From Lewinellaceae bacterium (GTDB lineage: Bacteria > Bacteroidota > Bacteroidia > Chitinophagales > Saprospiraceae): a stretch of DNA of 64,000 nt. The DNA lies in the NCBI GenBank assembly GCA_020636005.1, contig JACJYR010000001.1, positions 1,312,001-1,376,000 on the forward strand, read 5' to 3'. Position 1 is the stretch's first letter; every line of letters starts with the position of its first letter. The position numbers and the translations under genes were made by a program. Positions 26,365 to 34,679 of this stretch are shown in pieces. The notes under the pieces are model-generated. The model saw only the letters and a program-made list of their open reading frames with translations, did not search any database and was not told where the DNA came from.

Positions 26365-27465
26365 ATGAGCAAAACATTCCACCACCTTACCGTCAAGCAA
26401 TGCACCCCGGAAACGCCCGACACCGTCACCCTCACCTTCGAAGTGCCGGAAACACTGAAAAGTGAGTTCCAATTCACGCAGGGCCAACATCTTACGCTGC
26501 GTTTCGCCCTCAATGGCAAGGAAGAGCGCCGTTCCTACTCCATGTGCTCCAGCCCTTTGGAAAATGACTTATCCGTCACGGTGAAAAAAGTAAAGGGGGG
26601 CAAAGTCTCCACCCATATCCACAACAACATCCGGCCTGGCAGCAGCATCGAGGTCATGCCGCCGGAGGGCCGTTTTTTCACCAAACTGGAGGAAGGGCAA
26701 AAGAAAAACTACTACCTCATCGGCGCCGGCAGCGGCATCACGCCGCTGATGTCCATGATCAAGACCATCCTGGAAAAAGAGCCGATGAGCTTCGTCCACC
26801 TGCTCTACGGCAGCCGCAACGAGGAGGAGATCATTTTCAAAAACGAACTTGACCGCCTGCTCAAACGCTACGAGGGCCAGCTTACCGTGGAACATACCAT
26901 CAGCCAGCCGAAGCGGGAAAAGGCGAAAGGCCTGGGCGGCCTTTTTTCAAAAGGCAAAATCACCTGGGATGGCAAGGTGGGCCGCATAGACGCCAACCTG
27001 ATAGGCCAGTTTTTGTCGGAAAACCCGCCCCGCCACAAGCAATCCGAATACTTCCTTTGCGGCCCCGGCAACATGATAGAGACCGCCGAAAAGGCCCTGC
27101 TCGCCAAAGGCGTGGACAAGCAAAACATCCACCACGAATACTTCTCCAGCCCCGACAGTGCCCCGGCGGCCCACATCGCCGGCGTGGCCGGGGCCAAACT
27201 CACCGCTACCCTCGACGGGAAGCGCTACGAGACCACCGTGCCGGCCGGCAAGCACATCCTCTTCGCCGTGATAGATGCCGGGGGCGATGCACCGTATTCC
27301 TGCACGTCCGGGGCCTGCGCCACCTGCATGGCCAAGGTGCTGAAAGGCGAGGTAAAAATGGACGCCTGCTACGCCCTCGACGACAGCGAGATAGCGCAGG
27401 GCTACGTGCTCACCTGCCAGGCGCACCCGGTGTCGACGGAGGTGGAGATTAGTTATGATGTGTGA
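26365..27465 (+). CDS. Ferredoxin-type oxidoreductase: FAD/NAD domain plus 2Fe-2S ferredoxin (PaaE-like)
   Basis: A 366-residue electron-transfer protein. FAD site: RRSYSMCSSP (the RxYS motif). NAD(P) domain: YYLIGAGSGITPLMSMIKTI and YFLCGPGNMIE. Plant-type 2Fe-2S domain at the C-terminus: Cys313, Cys318 and Cys321 in SCTSGACATC and Cys351 in LTCQAHP. This order matches phenylacetyl-CoA epoxidase reductase PaaE and related monooxygenase reductases. No oxygenase gene is adjacent, so the partner is unknown. A longer frame begins at 26029, but it runs through the promoter and Family B element; the ATG at 26365 (MSKTFHHLTV) is the natural start. A Lys/Gly-rich insertion (REKAKGLGGLFSKG) precedes the NAD motif end. 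Confidence 0.9.
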   Translation: MSKTFHHLTVKQCTPETPDTVTLTFEVPETLKSEFQFTQGQHLTLRFALNGKEERRSYSMCSSPLENDLSVTVKKVKGGKVSTHIHNNIRPGSSIEVMPPEGRFFTKLEEGQKKNYYLIGAGSGITPLMSMIKTILEKEPMSFVHLLYGSRNEEEIIFKNELDRLLKRYEGQLTVEHTISQPKREKAKGLGGLFSKGKITWDGKVGRIDANLIGQFLSENPPRHKQSEYFLCGPGNMIETAEKALLAKGVDKQNIHHEYFSSPDSAPAAHIAGVAGAKLTATLDGKRYETTVPAGKHILFAVIDAGGDAPYSCTSGACATCMAKVLKGEVKMDACYALDDSEIAQGYVLTCQAHPVSTEVEISYDV

Positions 27466-27938
27466 TGGAACCGTGGGGAAACTGCGTGCTGAGAATTGGT
27501 GAAACAAGTTTAATAAGATAGGCCATGAGATGAGGCCTCAAAATCAGGGGCGGCGCTTTCGGGAGGCCGGGTTATCAAACCCGGCGGTTTCGCAGCACCG
27601 CCGGGTTTTATAACCTGGCCTCTCGAAAAAAGCCGGGTTTGATAACCCGGCCTCTCGAAAAAAGCCTGGTCTATTTTATTAAAACTTAGGCACTATTATG
27701 ATTTCAAGTTGCTCGTTTTAGTGACCTCGGAGGTCGCACCCAGTGAACTTACGACCTCCGAGGTCGAAATCCGATCTTTTCGCTGCCTTTCTACCAATGT
27801 TTGACCTCGGACAGGTCGCCAACCTGAAATCGTAATTGAGCCAAAACTTATTCACTTCTATGCAGGGCCATCAAATTTTCCCGTCCTGCCCCTGGGGCTT
27901 AGCCAAAAACCCAAACCACCAACTTGGACGAACCATTG
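27466..27938. other. Intergenic region with hairpin and GACCTC palindromes
   Basis: 473 bases without a gene. The hairpin repeat at 27561-27656 is listed separately. Bases 27723-27736 (GACCTCGGAGGTCG) and 27752-27765 (CGACCTCCGAGGTC) form 14-base arms with a 15-base spacer, and a third, diverged GACCTCGGACAGGTCG is at 27803. The remainder is AT-rich and unremarkable. Confidence 0.6.
27561..27656. repeat. Hairpin repeat, GGCCGGGTTATCAAACCCGG family, with a duplicated right arm
   Basis: The left arm (27561-27588) pairs with the right arm (27597-27624) over 28 positions, with two G-T pairs and one mismatch. The right half is then repeated (CCGGGTTTGATAACCCGGCC, 27633-27652) after the linker GAAAAAAG. 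The same arm sequence occurs at 8229-8297. Confidence 0.85.
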
Positions 27939-28361
27939 TTATCTAATGGCAAACCTTTCCGTTGCCAGTACGGCCCCCTTCTCCGACATTTCCAAAAAAT
28001 ATACTCCTGCCGCCCAGCCGCTGAGGGGAACTATCATCGTGTCCCCCGGGTGCCCGCTGCTGTTGAACTCCTTCACCGTCCTGCCCCCGGCATCCAAAAT
28101 GCGGAACGTGGCCTCCTGCACGGGCCGGGCCGAGCGCAGTTGGAAGTTCAGATAGTTGGTGGCGGGGTTGGGGTAGATGGCAAGTTTGATTTCCGGCGCT
28201 ATTGCTGCTACTGTGGCGTCCGCCAGGTGGCAGCCGGGGATAAGGCAGCCGTGCTCGTCGAGCTTGAGCAGCCACTTGGTGCGCCTTCCTTCCTGGTTGT
28301 TGAATTCAATGGGCTTTGACGACCTTTTCAAAGGAGGCCCCTCCCTCATCGTGTATGGCAA
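27939..28361 (-). pseudogene. Orphan T9SS C-terminal tail (second of two)
   Basis: The frame ends with a complete type A sorting domain: IKLAIYPNPATNYLNFQL, FRILDAGGRTVKEF and AAGVYFLEMSEKGAVLATER. It is preceded by WLLKLDEHGCLIPGCHLADA, the stretch that commonly closes a propeller-type secreted protein just before the sorting domain. No signal peptide or catalytic part is present. The nominal ATG at 28361 lies in sequence that, in another frame, belongs to the neighbouring tail, so the gene body has been lost. Confidence 0.75.
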
Positions 28362-28470
28362 CCCAAACCATGCCAGCAGGGCATTTGGTCAAATCAATCT
28401 CCAGCTGGCCCGGGCCTTGGGTGCAGCTTTGGTTAAAAGAAACCCTTCTCTTCGTGGCCGAACATCGTCT
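28306..28470 (-). pseudogene. Orphan T9SS C-terminal tail (first of two)
   Basis: An open frame of 54 codons between stops, lacking a credible start, reads CTQGPGQLEIDLTKCPAGMV and then WVAIHDEGGASFEKVVKAH before a stop. This is the last strand-pair pattern of a type A T9SS sorting domain (LEIDL...GMVWVAIHDEG...VVK). It overlaps the second tail in a different frame. It is too short to stand alone and looks like the end of a deleted gene. Confidence 0.55.
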
Positions 28471-28743
28471 TCATACAGGGAAAGCCAAACGTCCCGGGCT
28501 GCGTCTTTTTTTTTAAATAGATGGAAGAATCTGTGTTTTCCGAACTAAATTAGGGCTATTTGCTTGAATGAAAGCAAGAATAGGGGGAGGTAAGCAGCTG
28601 TGCAAATTTTTAGTGTTAACTTTTTACACAACATCAAAGAAGGGCAAAGACAGCAAGGGCTGCCAGGCTGTGGGCATTTTCTTTGGATGGAAACATGGCG
28701 GCCACCGGAGAGAAATGGCAGCCCCGGACCCGCGCCGCCCGCC

Positions 28744-31700
28744 TCACTCCACCACCAGCCTGCCCACCTGCCGCAGGCCGCTTTGTGAATTAAACTTATA
28801 GAAATAAACACCCGGAGGAAGGTTGCCCAGGCCCAATTGCTCCCGCTGGCCCCAATAGTGTTTCCCTATTTGCAGCACCTCCCCGCCCAAGGGGTTGAAA
28901 AGCCGGAAGGCCGCCCCCTCCCCATACGCCCTTTCTGACAACAGGTAAACCGTGCCGGAGGCCGGGTTGGGCACCAACCTAAGGCTGCCAGGTGATGGTG
29001 CCCCGCTGCCAATGCCGGACGGGCCGTCCACCTTCACCTCCACGGTGGCCGTGGCCGTGCCGCAGGGCCCCGCCACGGTGAGCGTGATGCCGTAGGTGCC
29101 GGGCGCCGGGTACTGGTAGGTTGCGCCATCGGTGTCGAAGGTGGCGCCGTTGCCCATGTCCCAGAGGTAGGCGGCGCTGCCGTCCTGGCAGTCCGTCCAC
29201 ACGGTCACTTCCAGTTCATTTATTTGGGCAAAAACCTGCGGCTGGGGGCACTCGTCGGCCAGCACCTCGATGTAGTTGGCCTGGGTCAAGGTATCTGTGA
29301 GGCCGCCCGCTGCGACGATGAGCGTGGCGTCGTACTGCCCTGCGTTTTCATAAACCACCAGCGGGCTTTCCTCGCTGGAAGTGGTTGGCTGGCCGCCGGG
29401 GAAGTGCCATTCCAGCGTGGCCCCGGCGTACTGCGTCCAATTGTGGTACTGCGCCGCAAAGGGGGCACAGCCCGATGTCTTTTCGGCGCTGAAGGCCACG
29501 TCGGGGCTGCCCACCGTGAAGGCCGCCGTGTCGAAGGCCGTGCCGCACTGGTTGGCCGCTTCAAGCACCACCTGGTAGTAGCCTGACTGCGAGAAGGTGT
29601 ATTCCGCCGACTGCCCGCCAAGGGTGTCGCCGTTGGGGAAGTGCCAGGTGTAGCTGTCGGCGAGGCAGGAGGGGCAGCCGAGGGCGACGGTGGCGCCGTC
29701 CTGGGCGGCTGCTATGTCGGCCACGGGGTTGGTGCCTGCGAGGACGGTGATGTAGTCTTCGAGTAGGATTTCGGCTACCTCGTTGTTGGGCCCGAACACT
29801 TTTAGTTTCACATCAAAAGTACCGAGGGTGCCATAGGTGACAGTCATCGTGCGCAGCCTGCCGCCCTGATAGTTGGGTGTGGCACCGTTCACAGTGAACT
29901 GGTGTGTGAGCGCCCGGTAGGGCGAGCGGCTGGTGAAGGTCACCTCGAAGGGCTTGCAACCGACCGTGCGGCTGGCGACAAGGTCGGCGAACAGCGGCTC
30001 TACGACAATCTCTGCCGTGGCGGTGTCCTGCCCGCAGGCGTTGGTGGCCACGAGGGTGACGGTGTAGGTGCCGGGCGCCAGGTAGAGGTGGTTGGCGTTG
30101 GGCAGGGAGGAAGAGTTGCCGTCGCCATAGAAATATTGCACGTATTCGTAGTCCTGCGATTCGTTGAAAAAGTGCAGGCTGTCAATATCCTGCACGAAGC
30201 TGAAAGCGGCCACGGGCAGGTAGCCGATGACGGTGAGCGTGGCCGGGCGGGAAACCTCCACACTGGCGTTGCCCGTGACGGTGCAGCGGAACTGCATATC
30301 GTCGTAGCTTTCAAGGATGTTTTTTACGATGAGGTATTCCGTATTGGCACCAATGAAATGAGCACCATTAGAAATGTTGGCCCAGGTGCTGCCGCCATCT
30401 GCGGACGACTGCCATTGGTAGCTTTTGCCGGTGCCGAAGGCCGTCACCTCGAAGTGGACCTCTCCGCCCACACAGCCTTCTTCGGGGTAGGGGTGGGCAT
30501 GGACATAGACGGCCTTCTGGATGCCGAGGGTGTCGCAGCCGCTGCCTTCCAAGGGGCCGAGGCGGTAGTTGGGGTGGTTGGGAAAGGAATACTGGTTGAT
30601 ACCAAGCACCTTAAAGCTGTGCTGCTCCATTTTGCAACTGATACCCGGGTTGTTGGGGCGCTCGATGACGTGGAAATACCTTGTAAGCCCAACTGTAGTT
30701 GTGTAAATCCTTCCGTCCGGGGAAAGACCTGAAAAACCAAAGAAGCTCCAGGCATGGTGGGTAAATGGATCGAAAGTATGCAAATAATCGGGGCCCCACA
30801 GATCCCAAAAACCATCACTGTCAGCAAAGTTGATCATCGTACTTTCCGGGGCGTCCGACCACATATCAAGTTGGAAGTAATTAGTACGGTCGCTGATATA
30901 GAGATACCTTGAATTAGGGGAAAAGGTACAACCGTATGAATAATTCCTGAAAAAACCTCCCCAAGATAGAAGCAAATTACTGTATTGAATTTTTTTGCTG
31001 TTTGAAAGCAGGCCAGTACATCTGTCAAAGTCGAAAAGATATAGTGGTTGCTCTCCTTGATCATAAGGAGATGCAGCAACAACGGCCAGTTTGCTACCGT
31101 CAGGAGCAAAAGCTATTGGGCCTCCATCAGCTTTTTTAAAGCTAACATCCATTTCTGCAAGGCCGAGATTGATTACTCCCTGTGGTGTGAGCAATATTCG
31201 GTAATACCAAGGCTGATTGTATTTAAAAACAACAAGCCACCAATCCCGCCCATTGGCGTGGCGGGTTGCCGTCAGCCCTCCAGGCAATACCATATCTTCC
31301 AGTACTACGCTATTTTTTTCCACCACTTCGCCTTTTCCACCATCTTTCGACATGTCAATTTTCGTTGAAAGTAGGTGAGTACCGATTGTGTATAGATCGT
31401 CGTAGTCCCCTACATTCACATGTAGCAAATGATAAATATTGTTGTCCGCCGGATCAGGTAAAACAACAGAGCCTTGAACCACCCATGATCCTGCATCATA
31501 GCCAAGAGAATTTAAATAGCAGTCGAAATTCAATGAATCACCATTTGCCATTTGTTCGTGTTCAGCATTGGCTATTTCATGACAATTGGTGTAGAAGATC
31601 AATTTTCCATCTTCATCAGAAACAGTAAGGCCACATTGTCGCATATCTATTAGGCTTTCAATGGAATCGACATGAGGAGGAAAACTATCAAAAGTTATTG

Positions 31701-31830
31701 TTGAATGACCAATATAGTCAAATGAAAAAGGGTCTTGTAGCCCCGATATGAAAACCTTATCGTGTAATTGGGCATGTAGTTGAAGTGAAAAAAGGAGAAA
31801 GAACAAAAAGAGCTTTACCTTCTTGAGCAT
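28744..31830 (-). CDS. Large secreted protein with PKD-type domains and T9SS sorting domain
   Basis: A 1028-residue protein. Signal peptide: KLFLFFLLFSLQLHA. Residues 25-440 form a beta-propeller-like region with LIFYTNCHEIANAEHEQMAN, FDRCTGLLS and GLSPDGRIYTTTVG, of the type found in gliding-motility-associated proteins. A middle segment (YQWQSSADGGSTW) is immunoglobulin-like. It is followed by several PKD-like repeats with the GDGNSS, YLAPGTYTVTLVATNACG, YTFSQSGYYQVVLEAANQCG and YQYPAPGTYGITLTVAGPCG signatures. The end is a type A sorting domain: LRLVPNPASGTVYLLS and PPGVYFYKFNSQSGLRQVGR. A surface adhesin or degradative-complex component is plausible. It follows the frameshifted beta-helix gene on the same strand, separated by a 145-bp inverted repeat. 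Confidence 0.88.
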   Translation of the reverse strand: MLKKVKLFLFFLLFSLQLHAQLHDKVFISGLQDPFSFDYIGHSTITFDSFPPHVDSIESLIDMRQCGLTVSDEDGKLIFYTNCHEIANAEHEQMANGDSLNFDCYLNSLGYDAGSWVVQGSVVLPDPADNNIYHLLHVNVGDYDDLYTIGTHLLSTKIDMSKDGGKGEVVEKNSVVLEDMVLPGGLTATRHANGRDWWLVVFKYNQPWYYRILLTPQGVINLGLAEMDVSFKKADGGPIAFAPDGSKLAVVAASPYDQGEQPLYLFDFDRCTGLLSNSKKIQYSNLLLSWGGFFRNYSYGCTFSPNSRYLYISDRTNYFQLDMWSDAPESTMINFADSDGFWDLWGPDYLHTFDPFTHHAWSFFGFSGLSPDGRIYTTTVGLTRYFHVIERPNNPGISCKMEQHSFKVLGINQYSFPNHPNYRLGPLEGSGCDTLGIQKAVYVHAHPYPEEGCVGGEVHFEVTAFGTGKSYQWQSSADGGSTWANISNGAHFIGANTEYLIVKNILESYDDMQFRCTVTGNASVEVSRPATLTVIGYLPVAAFSFVQDIDSLHFFNESQDYEYVQYFYGDGNSSSLPNANHLYLAPGTYTVTLVATNACGQDTATAEIVVEPLFADLVASRTVGCKPFEVTFTSRSPYRALTHQFTVNGATPNYQGGRLRTMTVTYGTLGTFDVKLKVFGPNNEVAEILLEDYITVLAGTNPVADIAAAQDGATVALGCPSCLADSYTWHFPNGDTLGGQSAEYTFSQSGYYQVVLEAANQCGTAFDTAAFTVGSPDVAFSAEKTSGCAPFAAQYHNWTQYAGATLEWHFPGGQPTTSSEESPLVVYENAGQYDATLIVAAGGLTDTLTQANYIEVLADECPQPQVFAQINELEVTVWTDCQDGSAAYLWDMGNGATFDTDGATYQYPAPGTYGITLTVAGPCGTATATVEVKVDGPSGIGSGAPSPGSLRLVPNPASGTVYLLSERAYGEGAAFRLFNPLGGEVLQIGKHYWGQREQLGLGNLPPGVYFYKFNSQSGLRQVGRLVVE

Positions 31831-31902
31831 GGCAGGTTTATTTGAGGGAGGTGGTGAAGAGAGAAAGGTTGGGGCAGTTTACAGCCCCAACCTTTGAAAA
31901 AT

Positions 31903-32047
31903 CGGTAGTGGAATTGATTAACTGATTGTGTGGCTCGGCCAAGATGACACCTCAAAATGGCCTTGACTTGACTGATAATTGGCACTCAGCGAGCGGCCAT
32001 TTCGAGATGCCACCTTAGCCTCCATCAGTTAAAAAATACCACTACCG
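31903..32047 (-). repeat. 145-bp inverted repeat, likely RNA hairpin on the minus strand
   Basis: The inner arms 31937-31962 and 31995-32020 (GGCCATTTCGAGATGCCACC...) pair over 26 positions. Five pairs are not Watson-Crick; all five are C-A on the plus strand and therefore G-U when the minus strand is transcribed. The outer arms 31903-31926 and 32024-32047 (CGGTAGTGG.../...CCACTACCG, with TTAACTGAT/ATCAGTTAA) continue the fold. It lies between two minus-strand genes, so it would sit in their intergenic RNA as a terminator, processing site or attenuator. Confidence 0.85.
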
Positions 32048-32052
32048 AAAAA

Positions 32053-33686
32053 TCAATCGGTGACGATCAATTTTTCTGTTTGTCGGAAACCATTGGACAA
32101 AATTTGAACCATGTAGATTCCTGGACTAACGTCTCCAATATCAATATTTTCTCGAAAAGCACCTGCTTCAAAATTTTGTGTCAATACTGTTTTTCCCGAA
32201 AGATCGGTGATAGACACCTTGAAGCCTTCACCATTGGAAAGCTCGTTCGGCAGCTCTATCGTGAAATTACCCTTGTTGGGATTTGGGAAAATAGTTGGTG
32301 AAGTATGCAATACGGCTGTTTCCAAAGTGTTGCTATTTCCATTTCCTGGGCCGACCATCAACATCACGCCACAGTTTGTATTATCTATTACGAATGAAGG
32401 AGGGCTTGAAACAGTTGGCAAATAAACAGAGTTGCTACTACCATTTGCGGAAAACCTACTCAAAGACGCCGTACCGTCGCACCGATACCCCACATCGCTG
32501 AACGTCCCTTCCCATCGGTTGGTGTGGCAGTTTTGAGCGCCTATTTGTGCGCCGCTCAATACATGTAGACCCCTTACCTGGCTTCCCTGCAATTTGTTGC
32601 CAGCCAGGACGCTGGAGGAGCAGTTGCCAGCGGCGTAAATGCCCGTATTGGTGGCGTTGACGATGTTGTTGAGGATGTCAATGCCAGTTGAAGCGGACAT
32701 GTCTATCCCTCTTGAAAAGTTGTAGGTAGCATTACCAGCAAATGCAATATCGTTGTTTTTGATGTCGTATTGGGGCAGTTGTTCAAATAAACACCTGCCG
32801 GATAGATGCCGGTCATAGCCACATTCTGGTTAATATTGATGTCGTTCCCGTCAACTTGAAAGCCATTTAGATTCCACAACTCAACCCCTTTTCTTGAAGC
32901 TTGCATGTTTATCGTACAATTTTTGACAAAAGCATTGCCAAAAAGGGATAAAGGCGTTGAACTTGGGTTCTGTAGCTTTATTGTAGCAAAACCCGAATAG
33001 GCGTTGCCAGTGCCAGATGAAAAAGTGGAATTCCATGCCTGGAAAAATGGCGTGGCGCCCGATGTGGAGTAAATACAGGACAGGGCATACGAGTTGGCAT
33101 TAATAATGGAATTTGTGATAGCGATACTTGGCCTACCAGTGCAAAGAATGCCAATTGCAGGATAGGTCATATAAGTTCCTGATAAATTAAGTAAGCTACA
33201 ATTATTACACTGTATCCCTAAATCCGTATCGTAAATTGAAAAGTTGCCATTTGCTAATACCTGACTTCCTTGAGCGGCAGTTACTGCCGTGTTTAGCCAA
33301 AAATATCCAGCGTTAAATACTAAATTGTTAGCTTGCAGAATACTATACGGTAGTAAGTGGATACCTTGTGCATCCTGCCCGCAAGCCCCTACTGTGTTCT
33401 GGCCTCCTGAAAATTCAGCATAGTTTCCAACCGTTATCACTGAACCCTGCCCTTCCCAGAAGTTGCAATTGTCAAATACTGCATATACATCTATAAACAA
33501 CGTTGCATATGGAGCCAAGACAAAACATGAGTTAAAAACATAGGAGGGCGATGAAACAACGCTACTAATCGTTTGGAACCCTGTTATGGTGTAGGAAGTT
33601 TTGCCAGGGGCACAGCCGCAAACCTGAGCATTGGATTGTAGGGAAAATAAAGCCGTAAAAACGAGGCTCAAAAAGAGCACTTTCAC
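32053..33686 (-). pseudogene. Secreted beta-helix protein with T9SS sorting domain, one frameshift
   Basis: Two adjacent frames encode one protein. The N-terminal part (33686 to about 32775) has the signal peptide MKVLFLSLVFTALFSLQSNA and then repeated short strands (FNSCFVLAPYATLFIDVYAV, LQANNLVFNAGYFWLN, IAITNSIINANSYAL, ELWNLNGFQVDGNDI) of a right-handed parallel beta-helix. The frame is lost at YLNNCPN (TGCCCCAATAC, about 32770-32776). The missing helix turn continues in the next frame as YDIKNNDIAFAGNATYNFSR, then IDILNNIVNATNTGIYAAG, and ends with a type A sorting domain: FPNPNKGNFTIELP, FKVSITDLSGKTVLTQNF, GIYMVQILSNGFRQTEKLIV. One lost base explains the break; a sequencing error is possible. 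Full length would be about 545 residues. Confidence 0.85.
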
Positions 33687-33903
33687 AACGGAATTTAAAG
33701 TTTTTTACATAACAAAAAGATTTAAACGACAACCCCGGACGTATCCGCTGTTGCCAGTGAGCGAATAAATAGTTTTGAAAAAAATCTCAGCGCTAAGAAG
33801 GAAAAAGGCGCAGTAGCACTATAACATTGAACGTTCCTAAAAAAATACATCGCAAAAATATTGCATACCCCGGGAAGCGTTTCTACTTTGCTGGTTCAAA
33901 AAT

Positions 33904-33941
33904 ATTCCCATATAGGTTCTAAATTATTCCCATATAGGAAT
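33904..33941. promoter_or_regulatory. Paired ATTCCCATATAGG operator-like repeats
   Basis: ATTCCCATATAGG occurs at 33904-33916 and again at 33926-33938. The second extends to ATTCCCATATAGGAAT, a dyad with 5-base arms. The 22-bp centre-to-centre spacing is two helical turns. It lies 41-79 bases before the ATG of the XRE-type regulator, as expected for autoregulation. Confidence 0.6.
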
Positions 33942-33982
33942 ATATATGCCCAAGAATTTTTTCAACAAAAACTTGCCCTCTA

Positions 33983-34322
33983 ATGACGACGCCCGAAATC
34001 GTACGCATGCTCCGGCAGCGCAAAGGCTACAAGCAAGAACATTTGGCTGATGCAATTGGAATTTCCCAATCTTATTACAGCAAGCTGGAATCCGGGAATA
34101 AGGAATTCAAGGCCGGCCATATAGAAAGGCTGGCAGCTTTCCTGGATGCCCCCCCTCCCCGAACTGAAAAGCGACAGCACTATGCCCTCGGCAAGGCAAC
34201 CCACCCAGAATGGCCAGGAAGGAAAAGTGGGGCACCTATTGGCCGAGCTTATAGAATTGAAAAAGGAAAACAGTTTGCTGAAAACCCTGCTCGGACGATT
34301 GGCAAGCGGGGGGGGGGTGTAA
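33983..34322 (+). pseudogene. XRE-family regulator with coiled-coil tail, frame broken at a C7 tract
   Basis: The HTH domain is intact: EIVRMLRQRKGYKQEHLADA, then IGISQSYYSKLESGNKEFKA, in the first 55 residues, the canonical XRE fold. After AAFLDA the frame is lost at 34149-34160, where seven C precede TCCCC. In the correct frame the sequence continues LPELKSDSTMPSARQPTQNG and then HLLAELIELKKENSLLKTLL, a leucine-spaced coiled coil, ending at TAA 34320-34322 after a run of ten G (34308-34317). Without the shift the frame runs on to 34453 with unlikely, low-quality sequence. Repaired, the protein is about 113 residues. Homopolymer slippage, real or from sequencing, is the obvious cause. Confidence 0.8.
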
Positions 34323-34679
34323 TAGGAGCGGCACATAAAAGCCAGATCGGCCCACCCCTGATCAGTGCCATGCCCGCCCGGTCCTTTTCAGCATTTTTTT
34401 GGTTTCCAAAAATTCCGTATCCTTGCCCTTCTTCCCGCTGGCTTCACGCCTGAATTGGAGCGAGAAAAAATAATGCTGTTGATTGGTTGGCCGGAAAACC
34501 TGCCACATGTACGGTGTTTTCCAGAAAAAAAATGAGTGGCCCTCTGTGATCACCCAAATACCGCCGAATGAACGAGGGGGTACTTGGCCTTCAACCCAAC
34601 CGGCAGTTTTTGTTCCCCATCGATCCTTTGCTGATCCAAACATCCCGTAAGACTGGAAATTTTCAAAAAAACATTGACC
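34323..34679. other. Intergenic region, nothing recognised
   Basis: 357 bases between the regulator and the CotH-type gene. An open frame on the minus strand (34362-34643) gives a Phe/Trp-rich peptide with no recognisable domain and no good start. No repeat family seen elsewhere in the window is present. Confidence 0.4.

Noticed and set aside
34362..34643. Minus-strand 93-codon frame between the regulator and the CotH gene
   Set aside because: No recognisable domain, no plausible promoter, and the region shows no coding-type codon bias that I can see.
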